This document shows positions 21,505 through 29,036 of a stretch of 41,029 nt of DNA, piece by piece. The first letter of the stretch is position 1, and every line of letters begins with the position of its first letter. A program made the position numbers and the translations under genes. Where the stretch lies: positions 1 to 41,029 of IMG/VR virus record IMGVR_UViG_3300020171_000011. One strand, 5' to 3'. The notes under the pieces were generated by a model. The model was not told the DNA's origin and did not search any database. It saw nothing but the letters and a program-made list of their open reading frames with translations. The stretch comes from a virus.

Positions 21505-21849
21505 TCACACATAGCTTTTTAAAAATTCTAATTCTGATGCCGATTTGCGCACGAGTTCGTTGTATTTGGCGAAGTTGTCCTGGAGCTTCTCGACGTGCTT
21601 CCAGAATTCATCCGGTTTGTCCGCATTGAGATATTCCGCCACAAGAGCGTCCTCGAGGTCGTCCTTTAGCTTTGGCATCTTGTCATGCAGCAGCCAGTAG
21701 ATATATTTATCTCCCTCGTTTGCATCGACAGCGTATATGTTCTTGATGTTGAGATATAAGCTGTGCGCGACATTGAGTTTGCTGAATAGCAGTTCTGCTC
21801 TTTTGCTTCCGCGCATCTCCACGTTGTCGACGTTCAGGAATTCTTCCAT
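21505..21849 (-). CDS. Tail-module protein of unknown function (114 aa)
   Basis: MEEFLNVDNVEMRGSKRAELLFSKL..., mostly helical, with IYAVDANEGDKYIYWLLHDKM and a C-terminal charged helix. It sits between the coiled-coil membrane protein and the tail assembly chaperone. Possibly another assembly factor. An overlapping 35-codon ORF (21405-21512) fills the gap to the next gene but is weak. Confidence 0.55.
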   Translation of the reverse strand: MEEFLNVDNVEMRGSKRAELLFSKLNVAHSLYLNIKNIYAVDANEGDKYIYWLLHDKMPKLKDDLEDALVAEYLNADKPDEFWKHVEKLQDNFAKYNELVRKSASELEFLKSYV

Positions 21850-21853
21850 AACC

Positions 21854-22177
21854 TCACTTGAATAAATATCTTATTGCCAAATCAATAACGAATACGGCAA
21901 TGCTCGCTATCATAGCAAACTTAAGTTCTATCTTGTCAAGTTTGCGTTCCATTTTTTGAAGGCTTATCTGCATGTGCGCAAGATGGTTCTCGCGCATCAC
22001 TCTGCATTCTTCCTTTATTTCCGCGACATCCTCCTTTATTTCCGCGACATCCTCCTTTATTGCAGATTCTTTTGCTTCGCATAAGTCGCGGTCTATGAAT
22101 TTCTGCTTTTTATCCGCGCAGTCTTTTAAACTGACGAATCTTGAGTCAGCTTCTGTCTTGCTATATGCTACGACCAT
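21854..22177 (-). CDS. Coiled-coil protein with C-terminal membrane segment (XhlA-like), about 107 aa
   Basis: Heptad-rich region with an internal direct repeat (AIKEDVAEIKEDVAEIKEE), then MQISLQKMERKLDKIELK and a C-terminal hydrophobic helix FAMIASIAVFVIDLAIRYL. Length and architecture match haemolysin XhlA-type proteins, which work with holins. Located between the major tail protein and chaperone genes, an odd place for a lysis gene, so a tail or membrane-docking role is also possible. GAGGGATATA precedes the ATG at 22177. Confidence 0.5.
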   Translation of the reverse strand: MVVAYSKTEADSRFVSLKDCADKKQKFIDRDLCEAKESAIKEDVAEIKEDVAEIKEECRVMRENHLAHMQISLQKMERKLDKIELKFAMIASIAVFVIDLAIRYLFK

Positions 22178-22185
22178 TATATCCC

Positions 22186-23160
22186 TCACAGTACGGTGTT
22201 GCTTCCTGCTATGTAGGTTATTGAGCCGCAGTATGTTGCGTATGCGGTCACGTCTTCTTTTGTGACTTCCATCGGATCGCTTGGCAATGTGTGTTCGTCG
22301 AAGAACACGCTTCCGAGATTTATCTGTATCACTCTCTGCGCGGTTCCTGATCCTGCGTTGTCGAATTTAAGGAACATTGTTGCCTCGTCTGCAGGCGTTG
22401 TTGCCGGGCTCCCGGTGCCGCCGTATACGCGGTTAAGGAATTCTGTGACATCCTTGAATGTCGCATTGAATTTAAGGTCATAGTGCCTGTCTTTCGCTGT
22501 TCCGTTTGTCGCATATCTGCTTCCAATACCCCATGTCTGATCTACGCTGTTGTTAACCTTGAGCTCTATTGTCTGCATTTCTGCCATGGCGCTTCCTGCG
22601 ATGCTGATTAATCCGTGCGCGAATGAGAAGGGTTCGTTTGTCTCTGTCGGTTGCGTTGCAAGCGCGATTAATGTCGTGCCTTTTGTTTCGTTTGAATAAG
22701 GGCATTCGAATTTCAATTTGACGAGCTCGTTCTGCGCGGCAGATAATGTGACGGTGTTCATCTGGCATCCTTTAAGGGTGCGCGCGGTTTTAGTATCCAT
22801 AGATACGCCGTTTTCGATTGTAAAGCTGGGTATTGTTGTGTTCTCAAGGAATGTGTATGTCCACCATTGCGTCGGTGATCCAGTCCATACTGCAGTTCCA
22901 GGGCTTCCGAGCATGCCTCGAACCCACCAGGCATTTGCCATGACTGAGTCAATTGAAGCATTTCCTTCAAATTTCTTTGCCACCATAGTGGTCGCGTTTC
23001 TCCCTCCGACGCCGAAGACTTTCTCGGTGTTGTTCTTGATTGAAACATTCACTTTCTGTCCTGCGCCGAATACCTTGTTTATCGGTGATCCTGCTGTAGC
23101 ATAAGCTGTTTCCCACTGATATCCAAGATATGTCATCCATCCTCCTGTATTTGTAGCCAT
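22186..23160 (-). CDS. Major tail (tube) protein (324 aa)
   Basis: MATNTGGWMTYLGYQWETAYAT... followed by repeated beta-strand patterns (VNVSIKNNTEKVFGVGGRNA, FTIENGVSMDTKTARTLKGCQMNTVTLSA, LKFNATFKDVTEFLNRVYGG) that match tail-tube proteins of siphoviruses; the middle ISIAGSAMAEMQTIELKVNNSVDQTWGIGSRYA repeats the same half-barrel pattern, suggesting an internal duplication. Position after the tail completion gene and before the chaperones supports the call. AAGTGATATT precedes the ATG. Confidence 0.8.
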   Translation of the reverse strand: MATNTGGWMTYLGYQWETAYATAGSPINKVFGAGQKVNVSIKNNTEKVFGVGGRNATTMVAKKFEGNASIDSVMANAWWVRGMLGSPGTAVWTGSPTQWWTYTFLENTTIPSFTIENGVSMDTKTARTLKGCQMNTVTLSAAQNELVKLKFECPYSNETKGTTLIALATQPTETNEPFSFAHGLISIAGSAMAEMQTIELKVNNSVDQTWGIGSRYATNGTAKDRHYDLKFNATFKDVTEFLNRVYGGTGSPATTPADEATMFLKFDNAGSGTAQRVIQINLGSVFFDEHTLPSDPMEVTKEDVTAYATYCGSITYIAGSNTVL

Positions 23161-23164
23161 AATA

Positions 23165-23839
23165 TCACTTTTCTACTCTTGATAATATAATCAGGTCCTG
23201 CGTCTGGAATAGGATTTTATCGTTTCTATCCGGTTCATTCAATATTGAGGACATCGAGTCCGGATACACGGCCTGAAAATTATAAAATGATGTTGTATTT
23301 GCGATGAAACTGCTTCCGATTTGCGTCATGAGCGTATCTATTGTCGACGCCTTATCCGCGAATACCGCCATCGATACCATGATGTCGCTTATGGTCACTT
23401 TGCCACCGATTCCGAAGGGTTTTGTGCGCTTGCTGAGTATATCCACAGCGATTCTCGGGTATGCGTTCAATCCGAGGTCTGTGCGCGGCCAGTCGGGGTA
23501 TATCCACGTATCTCCGTATTTGTAGTTTACCTGGACCTGCGCGCCGGATGCCGGGACTGCTGCCATGGCGACTGTAGGGTTTGATGATGGTGAGGTGTTC
23601 TGATAATTTGGAGTATAATCGACGTATGCTGTCTTTGCTGCGCTTGACACGGTGACAGATGTGATGTTCTTGACGCCAACTTGCGACAGCGTGAAGTTCC
23701 CTGATGCGCCTCCTGCGGTGAATACGTCGCTTCCGGTTGTTCCGCGCGCGCTTGGATCGGTGACGTTATTTCTGAGGAATACGAGGAGTTCTTCTTTCAA
23801 TGCTCCGTATGATAATACATCAGTATGATTCGTTCCCAT
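23165..23839 (-). CDS. Tail completion/terminator-like protein (224 aa)
   Basis: N-terminal helix SYGALKEELLVFLRNNV; then an inserted beta domain (about 40-110: GASGNFTLSQVGVKNITSVTVSS...); then YPRIAVDILSKRTKPFGIGG and ISDIMVSMAVFADK, which follow the pattern of tail terminator proteins that cap the tube and join it to the head. Start overlaps the gp10-like gene stop by one base. Assigned by order and pattern. Confidence 0.6.
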   Translation of the reverse strand: MGTNHTDVLSYGALKEELLVFLRNNVTDPSARGTTGSDVFTAGGASGNFTLSQVGVKNITSVTVSSAAKTAYVDYTPNYQNTSPSSNPTVAMAAVPASGAQVQVNYKYGDTWIYPDWPRTDLGLNAYPRIAVDILSKRTKPFGIGGKVTISDIMVSMAVFADKASTIDTLMTQIGSSFIANTTSFYNFQAVYPDSMSSILNEPDRNDKILFQTQDLIILSRVEK

Positions 23840-24285
23840 TAATTAACACCGAATTCTTTCTTAATCATCGCCGCGATTGTGTCTCTGGATTGAAAAACCG
23901 CCGGCCTTAAAAAGGGTATGGATCCGCTTTGTGTCTTTCTTGGCGATTTCACGGTTCCTGCTTTGATACCTCGCTTCTTAATATTCTTCGCTATAGCCCA
24001 TCCTGCGCCCTCCATACCGTGCCGTTTGGCCCAGACTTCTATTGGCGCTACTGGAGGCATTGTCCCTGGCGCGCGCCCGTATTCATACACTTCCGCATAG
24101 GGCAGTTCGTTGAATATCCTGACTTTATTACCTTCAACGCGATAATATATGCGGTCACGGAGCGTTCCGATATCTTTCGGCACGAGTTCTTTTGCCTTAT
24201 CCATCACGAGTATGCCTATCTTCTCGAGAAGTTTCGGCATTACTTCGCGCTGCGCTCGAGCCTTTATGTCGTCTTCAAATGACAT
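23839..24285 (-). CDS. HK97 gp10-like head-tail component (148 aa)
   Basis: LLEKIGILVMDKAKELVPKDIGTLRDRIYYRV and NELPYAEVYEYGR are the hallmark motifs of the HK97 gp10/tail-component family: the helix with the P-x-x-x-G-x-L-R turn and the Y-A-x-x-x-E-Y/F-G motif. The C-terminus RPAVFQSRDTIAAMIKKEF is also typical. Needed for joining heads and tails. Confidence 0.85.
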   Translation of the reverse strand: MSFEDDIKARAQREVMPKLLEKIGILVMDKAKELVPKDIGTLRDRIYYRVEGNKVRIFNELPYAEVYEYGRAPGTMPPVAPIEVWAKRHGMEGAGWAIAKNIKKRGIKAGTVKSPRKTQSGSIPFLRPAVFQSRDTIAAMIKKEFGVN

Positions 24286-24523
24286 ACTTTGCCCTCAATT
24301 TCTCCCAGTCGCGCATGCAGATCTGATTGCTGAATCGTGTTCCGTGGTCATTTGCATTATCTCCGACAAAGTTTCCGAGCATTCCTTCGACATCGTCAAG
24401 GACTTTATTTGCAATCTCTTTGTTCGTCTGTACTGAGATAAGCGGCACTATTGTTTGTTCTTTTTCAGTCACTGGTTTCGGCGCTTCGTTCTTTTTTTTA
24501 GTTACTTTCCTTTTTGCTGCCAT
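24275..24523 (-). CDS. Hypothetical head-tail region protein (82 aa)
   Basis: A basic start MAAKRKVTKKKNE, a linker, and a C-terminal portion with ANKVLDDVEGMLGNFVGD and FSNQICMRDWEKLRAKYV. AGTGAT four bases before the ATG at 24523 fixes the start; an upstream ATG at 24541 lacks a site. Overlaps the next gene by 11 bases. Confidence 0.5.
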   Translation of the reverse strand: MAAKRKVTKKKNEAPKPVTEKEQTIVPLISVQTNKEIANKVLDDVEGMLGNFVGDNANDHGTRFSNQICMRDWEKLRAKYVI

Positions 24524-24530
24524 AAAATCA

Positions 24531-24899
24531 CTATGATCCATTCATTGCATATAATGTTGCATGCACATATAATCCCGAACCCTGCCACCTTCGTATCTGC
24601 GCGAAGTCCACCTCATACATCGAACCAGCATATAACACCAAGTCTCTTTGAGTTATTGCTACGGATCCATTTGTGACTATAGTATTCTCCGCTTTGTTGA
24701 ACTCTCCGGGTTTCTCGCGCGAGTCGCTCCATAGTTTATGGTTCCATAATACTTTATGAGTTACGCCTGCGCCTGAAGCGCCGACTTCATCTCCTGTAAT
24801 ATTTGAATAAGAATGAGTTACTGGGTAGAGTGTTACATTTACGCCATACTCCTGTATGGTATTTTGTACCTGGTCTTGAAATTCTGCAACGTCTACCAT
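24531..24899 (-). CDS. Head closure-like protein (122 aa)
   Basis: MVDVAEFQDQVQNTIQEYGVNVTLYPVTHSYSN followed by KVLWNHKLWSDSREKPGEFNKAENTIVTNGS and LYAGSMYEVDFAQIRRWQGSGLYV. The pattern of a beta-barrel with a final report strand VHATLYAMN fits neck/head-closure proteins, which stopper the portal. GAGGATGTTT gives the start at 24899. Family assignment from pattern and order. Confidence 0.55.
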   Translation of the reverse strand: MVDVAEFQDQVQNTIQEYGVNVTLYPVTHSYSNITGDEVGASGAGVTHKVLWNHKLWSDSREKPGEFNKAENTIVTNGSVAITQRDLVLYAGSMYEVDFAQIRRWQGSGLYVHATLYAMNGS

Positions 24900-24946
24900 A
24901 AACATCCTCTTGAATGATTATGTATAACTTACATGTATTTTTTACA

Positions 24947-25297
24947 TCAAGCATACACTTTTTGAAATAGGATCGGCTTTCTCTTGAGAGCGTCCTTAAC
25001 CTGCGACGCGAAAAATTCCGCCTGCGGTGATGCGCCTTTGCTGAGTGATAATTCTCCTAAGTTGAAGCTGCATGCTCCTCCATCCATATTGACGCGCACA
25101 TAAAGCGCGGTTAGGTTCACTGCAGCATTAAAATATCTGTCAGGTATGTTATCACAGGATATCGACTGGCCAACCGCATTGCTTATATCATACACTGCTC
25201 CTGATGCGAGTATGACCATATTGCCACTTAGGGTTGAGTTTATTCCATTCATCCTGGTAAATACCCAGGCTGCCACGGATCCTGCGCTCATTGTCAT
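24947..25297 (-). CDS. Head-tail adaptor-like protein (about 116 aa)
   Basis: Starts MTMSAGSVAAWVFTRMNG at 25297; a longer frame to 25399 lies inside the neighbouring gene and is rejected. Helical and rich in Ala, with RYFNAAVNLTALYVRVNMDGGACSFNLGEL and ASQVKDALKRK at the end, resembling head-tail connectors that ring the portal. First protein of the neck series following the terminator at 25723. Confidence 0.55.
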   Translation of the reverse strand: MTMSAGSVAAWVFTRMNGINSTLSGNMVILASGAVYDISNAVGQSISCDNIPDRYFNAAVNLTALYVRVNMDGGACSFNLGELSLSKGASPQAEFFASQVKDALKRKPILFQKVYA

Positions 25298-25299
25298 AG

Positions 25300-25668
25300 T
25301 TAAGGCCTCGCCCAGTATATGCTTGCAGTCACGCTTCCAACTGTTCCAAGCGCGCTCCCTCCGACGATTACTGGTCCGAGCACTGATGCGCGAGTCCATA
25401 CACTTCCAACTGTCACGGCTCCTGCGGTATCATGTGCTATTGTGCGCGGATAATATGTCGATGTGATGTTTCCGGAAGAGATCGTATTGACATTAAGCAA
25501 TACTTCATTCGTCCCTGACACAAGTATCCATGCAGAACCATTTGCGATGGATTTTGTTTGCAAGACTACCTTTTCGACATATCCAAATATTGGTTCTGAA
25601 GAATGCGCGTCTGTCGTTGTGTTGCTGCCTGTTGCGATTATCATTAATCTGTCGTATCTGTTTACCAT
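25300..25668 (-). CDS. Virion structural protein, paralogue of 29037-29474 (122 aa)
   Basis: IATGSNTTTDAHSSEP, VEKVVLQTKSIANGSAWILV, SGTNEVLL, STYYPRTI, VWTRASVLGPVIVGGSALGTVGSVTASI: each block is matched in the 29037-29474 protein. Beta-rich and lacking cysteine, suited to a capsid decoration or accessory role. GGAGGAGAAC precedes the ATG. First gene after the terminator hairpin, with its own TATA-like sequence in front. Confidence 0.7.
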   Translation of the reverse strand: MVNRYDRLMIIATGSNTTTDAHSSEPIFGYVEKVVLQTKSIANGSAWILVSGTNEVLLNVNTISSGNITSTYYPRTIAHDTAGAVTVGSVWTRASVLGPVIVGGSALGTVGSVTASIYWARP

Positions 25669-25675
25669 ATTGTTC

Positions 25676-25692
25676 TCCTCCTCATATATAAA
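25676..25692 (-). promoter_or_regulatory. AT-rich box before the neck/tail genes
   Basis: GATTTATATATGAGGAGG on the minus strand puts a TATA-like element about 20 bases before the ATG and next to a Shine-Dalgarno. The spacing is tight for a promoter, so read-through from upstream may be the main source of transcript. Confidence 0.35.
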
Positions 25693-25722
25693 TCAGAGTT
25701 AAAAAATTATAAAAAATACCTT

Positions 25723-25747
25723 GGGACAGGGCGCAATGCCCTGTCCC
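25723..25747 (-). terminator. Strong hairpin with T-rich tail between capsid and neck genes
   Basis: Ten perfect base pairs (GGGACAGGGC/GCCCTGTCCC) with a 5-nt loop, followed on the minus strand by AAGGTATTTTTTATAATTTTTT. Placed 20 bases after the decoration gene stop; it probably ends or attenuates the capsid message so that coat proteins are made in excess over neck and tail proteins. Confidence 0.75.
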
Positions 25748-25765
25748 TCTGATGGTAATTTTATC

Positions 25766-26314
25766 TTAGCAAATTCGTACCAATACTGCTGCTCCTGATG
25801 CTGCGTCGTTCACAGCTATTGCCGCGACTCTTGGCAGAGGGCTTCCAGTAATCGGTAGTACTGTGTTCAGCGCGCCTCCAGCGCCCATCTGCAGGTGTTG
25901 TCCGTATGTGATGGTATTATCAGCCACCATATATGCCAATCCATTTATTAGGATTACGGGTGCTGCTCCTGATGCAACAGTTGCCATGCATACGCCAATT
26001 GGCGCAGGGCATGATGCAGGCGCTGCGATTACCACGGTTTGGGATCCTGCAACCCATTGTCCGCCAGATATAATTACATCTGCGAGTGGTCCTTGAACTG
26101 TCAGCCCTTGTCTATAAGGCGAGCCAGCAGTTACTTTTACTGATGCGCCTATGCGCGCATCAGCAGTTACCATTGCAGAACCCGTCAATGTTAGGTTTGC
26201 GCCGCCCAATATAGTTGTTGCAGTTACCGAGCCAGTTGATACTACATTGCCAAAGCTTCCGGTTGTTGCCACATATTGTTCATGCGGCAATCCTTGTAGT
26301 ATGTTAGTAGCCAT
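25766..26314 (-). CDS. Capsid-associated/decoration-like protein (182 aa)
   Basis: MATNILQGLPHEQYVATTGSFG... then a run of short beta strands rich in Gly, Ala, Thr and Val (GSVTATTILGGANLTLTGSAMVTADA), a middle with QGLTVQGPLADVIISGG, ending VAAIAVNDAASGAAVLVRI. The final part (INGLAYMVADNTITYGQHLQMGAGG) is the DUF2190-like pattern of small capsid decorators. GGAGGAGATT precedes the ATG. Lies directly behind the major capsid gene. Confidence 0.6.
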   Translation of the reverse strand: MATNILQGLPHEQYVATTGSFGNVVSTGSVTATTILGGANLTLTGSAMVTADARIGASVKVTAGSPYRQGLTVQGPLADVIISGGQWVAGSQTVVIAAPASCPAPIGVCMATVASGAAPVILINGLAYMVADNTITYGQHLQMGAGGALNTVLPITGSPLPRVAAIAVNDAASGAAVLVRIC

Positions 26315-26327
26315 TCAAATCTCCTCC

Positions 26328-27182
26328 TTATGAAGATGTGATCTTGCAGATTGCTCCAGCTCTCAGTTGGCGCACGACTATTCTCTGTGTGATCACTGCT
26401 CCGGACAGGTCATGGACGTTGTCGTCGTAGTTCTCTACGGTTACTGGCCTTTTCTCAGCTATGCAGAATGCGTGTGCTTTGTCAATCACATAAGCGTATT
26501 TGCTGTATGTGGTTGTCGGTGCGGCATTTGTCGAGAATCTGAGGACATCCATTCCGTATATTCTGCCGATGAATCCTGTCTCGAACATCTCGCGCGTTCC
26601 GAGCTTCTGCGCTTCGACGAATGTGTCGATGTTTCGAAGGTCGTTTGCTACTTCAGGGCCTACGATTATGTGTGTTGCGGTGTAGTCGGAGTCCTCGAGG
26701 TATTGTATTGCGCGCGTGACATCAGATATTGTGACAGCTGCTCCGCCGGATTGGGTGTTTGTCGCGTTATCAAGCGCATCCCTCAAAATAAGCAGGTCTT
26801 CATTGTCTGCGATCTTTGTTCCTGCGAATTTGATGTTGTGCTCGATTAAGTCCCATTTGCCGTCTTCCATCATTTCTTTTGTGATTGGTATTCTCACGCC
26901 GTATTTGACAGGTTTAAGGTTGAATGAGGTATAATCCACGACATCAATCGGTACTGCGCCGCCTTCAGCCACAGCATAGACTTTCTGCGAGTCTGGTGTT
27001 GCGAGGTCTATGTCAACGCTTGAGCCGGGTATTCCTGAAGAACCGACAACGAATGCTGCCGCGCCTCTCCCAATGTGTTTCTTCTCGACTGCCTCTATGA
27101 GAGTGTCGTAGATTTTCTTCTCAATTAGTTTAGAGCCTTCTGTTCCGACAGAGGTTTGTAATAGTTCTTTGATTGTCTTCAT
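26328..27182 (-). CDS. Major capsid protein, HK97 fold (284 aa)
   Basis: KKIYDTLIEAVEKKHIGRGAAAFVVGSSGIPGSSVDIDL, then VYAVAEGGAVPIDVVDYTSFNLKPVKYGVRIPITKEMMEDGKWDLIEHN (E-loop and spine helix), TATHIIVGPEVANDLRN (P-domain) and FIGRIYGMDVLRF (A-domain) follow the HK97 capsid pattern. It has no long N-terminal delta domain, so scaffolding is probably supplied by the protease fusion upstream. AAGGAGGGG precedes the ATG, one of the best sites in the window, as expected for the most abundant protein. Confidence 0.85.
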   Translation of the reverse strand: MKTIKELLQTSVGTEGSKLIEKKIYDTLIEAVEKKHIGRGAAAFVVGSSGIPGSSVDIDLATPDSQKVYAVAEGGAVPIDVVDYTSFNLKPVKYGVRIPITKEMMEDGKWDLIEHNIKFAGTKIADNEDLLILRDALDNATNTQSGGAAVTISDVTRAIQYLEDSDYTATHIIVGPEVANDLRNIDTFVEAQKLGTREMFETGFIGRIYGMDVLRFSTNAAPTTTYSKYAYVIDKAHAFCIAEKRPVTVENYDDNVHDLSGAVITQRIVVRQLRAGAICKITSS

Positions 27183-27196
27183 TTAACATCCCCTCC

Positions 27197-27670
27197 TTAA
27201 AGATTCAGTTTCACAAGGACGAAGTTGTTCGTTCCTGATGTCTGAGCTGTCATGGCGATGCCTATGACGTCATTTGTGTTGAATGCAGGGCTTCCAGCCG
27301 CTGCATTTGCGACGCATGCTTCTCCGTTTGAGGCGTATGTTGCTGCGAGGTTGCCTCCTGCTGTTACGGTTCCGTTTGCAGGGCATATTACTATGCCGCG
27401 CGAAAGGAATGCTCCGTATCCGCCGGATGCTGTGTTTGCGAGCATCATTCCAATTGGCCTGGCTGTTCCAGATCCGCCCGGTGCGATGCTTACATAATCG
27501 CTGTTAAAGACTACATTTCCGCCCGAAAGCGAAAGATTAGCAGCGAGAGTGTCGCTTCCTGCAACCACCCACCATCCGCCTGATGCTGCTGTTGAGCATT
27601 TGCCAGTGAATGTTGCGGGATTTCCGTCGTCATTTATAATTCCGATGTATCCTGTTGATGTGTGTGCCAT
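27197..27670 (-). CDS. DUF2190-like capsid decoration protein (157 aa)
   Basis: Gly/Ala/Thr-rich beta sequence (HTSTGYIGIINDDGNPATFTG, FLSRGIVICPANGTVTAGGNLAATYASNGEACVANAAAGSPAF) ending DVIGIAMTAQTSGTNNFVLVKL, which matches the C-terminal pattern of decoration and stabilisation proteins (IGIA-T-A-x-G-x-x-V-L). Between protease and capsid genes, the standard position. GAGGAGATTTAA precedes the ATG. Confidence 0.65.
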   Translation of the reverse strand: MAHTSTGYIGIINDDGNPATFTGKCSTAASGGWWVVAGSDTLAANLSLSGGNVVFNSDYVSIAPGGSGTARPIGMMLANTASGGYGAFLSRGIVICPANGTVTAGGNLAATYASNGEACVANAAAGSPAFNTNDVIGIAMTAQTSGTNNFVLVKLNL

Positions 27671-27685
27671 TTAAATCTCCTCAGA

Positions 27686-28618
27686 TTATTCGTACCAGAA
27701 GCTTGCCTTTCCGCCTGCTGTCTTTTCGACGCAGAAGGTCTTGCCGTTTTCCTGGATCATTCGTGTTATGTTTCCGTTAACCACGACTTGTTCTTTTGCT
27801 GTGGTGTCTTCGCTGATCACGCCCTTTCCTCTCGGCGCGCTCTGCGCGGTTAGTTGTGCAAGCTGTTCCTGGAGCTGTTTTATCTTCTCCGAGGATTCAG
27901 CCTTAAGTTTTTCTGCTCCTGTGCCGGCTCCGCCACAGACTTGCTGTAGCATCGCCATCATTTGCTGTATCATGGTTTTGAGTTCCGTCATTCCGTCAAC
28001 TACTGGTACGGGTGCCGGAGCTGGTGCAGCAACTGGTGCTGGAGCAGGTTCGTCTGCTTCTTTTGTTCGTTTTGTTTCCATAATATCACTTGAATATGAT
28101 TTTCCTTTTCGCATGAATGGTTCTTTTGTAACTTTGTATGACTCTGAGAGCGCGCTTGATATGCTTGCGTTTGGATCCCCGGGCACTGAGCACAGCGACA
28201 GTTCGAGGAAGTCTATGCCTTTTGCAACCATGATGTCTTCGCTTCCTTCTACTTCTTCTTTGATGAGGTCATCTACTTTCGCGCCTATCGATACGTTTTG
28301 GATGCGTCCGTCCTGTATCATCTCTATTGCGTCCCGGTCCATGATGTCTGCGCTGAATTTGATGCAATTTCCTTCAAATGTCGAGGAAGTCACACGGCCC
28401 AATATGCCTTTAATCGATTCCTGGCGGTGTGTGTCGAGTATCGGCTTTCCCATGAGGCTCTTTGCAGAGGTCATGAGTTCTTCGCGCGTGTACTTCACTT
28501 TATTTCTCGTTGTTCCTTCTGTGATCGCGTCCCCATTTATCTGGAGCGTTTTCTTTCCGGTTTCTTTGCCGGAGGCTTCACTGATTTTTATCGGTACTGA
28601 AAATGCGAAGTTTATCAT
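27686..28618 (-). CDS. Prohead maturation protease (S78-like) fused to a scaffolding tail (310 aa)
   Basis: Residues 1-165: GKPILDTHRQES with the catalytic His (about 64) and DFLELSLCSVPGDPNASI with the Ser (about 141), as in HK97-type U35/S78 proteases. Residues about 190-275: a proline/alanine linker and a coiled coil (MTELKTMIQQMMAMLQQV, KIKQLQEQLAQL), as in protease-scaffold fusions. The end, ENGKTFCVEKTAGGKASFWYE, may contact capsid subunits. Cleaves scaffold and capsid during head maturation. Start at the ATG at 28618 after GGTGAATTGACC; the TTG at 28624 is less likely. Confidence 0.85.
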   Translation of the reverse strand: MINFAFSVPIKISEASGKETGKKTLQINGDAITEGTTRNKVKYTREELMTSAKSLMGKPILDTHRQESIKGILGRVTSSTFEGNCIKFSADIMDRDAIEMIQDGRIQNVSIGAKVDDLIKEEVEGSEDIMVAKGIDFLELSLCSVPGDPNASISSALSESYKVTKEPFMRKGKSYSSDIMETKRTKEADEPAPAPVAAPAPAPVPVVDGMTELKTMIQQMMAMLQQVCGGAGTGAEKLKAESSEKIKQLQEQLAQLTAQSAPRGKGVISEDTTAKEQVVVNGNITRMIQENGKTFCVEKTAGGKASFWYE

Positions 28619-28620
28619 GG

Positions 28621-28971
28621 TCAATTCACCTTTATTCCTGCTGCGCGCGGAGTAACTTTAAAGTATTCATATCTCTTTCTCTGCCTGTGTGTTGATGCGC
28701 GGTTTCCCCACACATCGTAATTCTCCGAGTTCTCTCCCTCGATGCCTGCGAAGGTTCCGTTGAGCCTATTTGCAATGCCCTGGAAGTTTGGCGCGCTGCG
28801 CTTAATCTCTGTTTCGTATGGTGTTCCCGGGTTGTCCGTGCCCTCAGCCATTGTGACGACAGACTCATTATCTACAGCGACGACTCCCTTCTTGCAGTCG
28901 TGGACGACGTCTGTGTCATAAGAATTAACTACAACTGTTTGCTGGCAATTGGGACAATGCACGAGTGGCAT
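28621..28971 (-). CDS. Zinc-knuckle protein in the head module (116 aa)
   Basis: MPLVHCPNCQQTVVV with CxxC at 6-9 and a possible HDC at 28-30 make a small zinc ribbon; the rest contains APNFQGIANRLNGTFAGIEG and a basic C-terminal end. A TATA box with 22-30 bases to the ATG and no Shine-Dalgarno suggest a leaderless message. Similar zinc-ribbon starts precede the protease in some archaeal tailed viruses, but I cannot name the family. Function unknown. Confidence 0.6.
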   Translation of the reverse strand: MPLVHCPNCQQTVVVNSYDTDVVHDCKKGVVAVDNESVVTMAEGTDNPGTPYETEIKRSAPNFQGIANRLNGTFAGIEGENSENYDVWGNRASTHRQRKRYEYFKVTPRAAGIKVN

Positions 28972-28992
28972 ATGTAGATATGGTGCGCGGTA

Positions 28993-29001
28993 GGATATAA
29001 A
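28993..29001 (-). promoter_or_regulatory. TATA box before the capsid gene block
   Basis: ATCTTTATATCC on the minus strand, about 25 bases before the ATG at 28971, with TTAAAAA upstream. Its place ahead of zinc protein, protease, decoration and capsid genes makes it a candidate late promoter ending at the hairpin at 25723. Confidence 0.55.
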
Positions 29002-29036
29002 GATTTTTAAGAATTTAAAATAATATTAGCTCGGCA

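Noticed and set aside
21405-21512. 35-codon ORF (MCDKHWRG...) between the 114-residue gene and the chaperone gene
   Set aside because: It overlaps both neighbours, has no Shine-Dalgarno and runs 23 bases into the chaperone start; too weak to list as a gene.
27741-28655. 304-codon plus-strand ORF
   Set aside because: Antisense of the prohead protease, whose catalytic motifs and scaffold coiled coil are clear.
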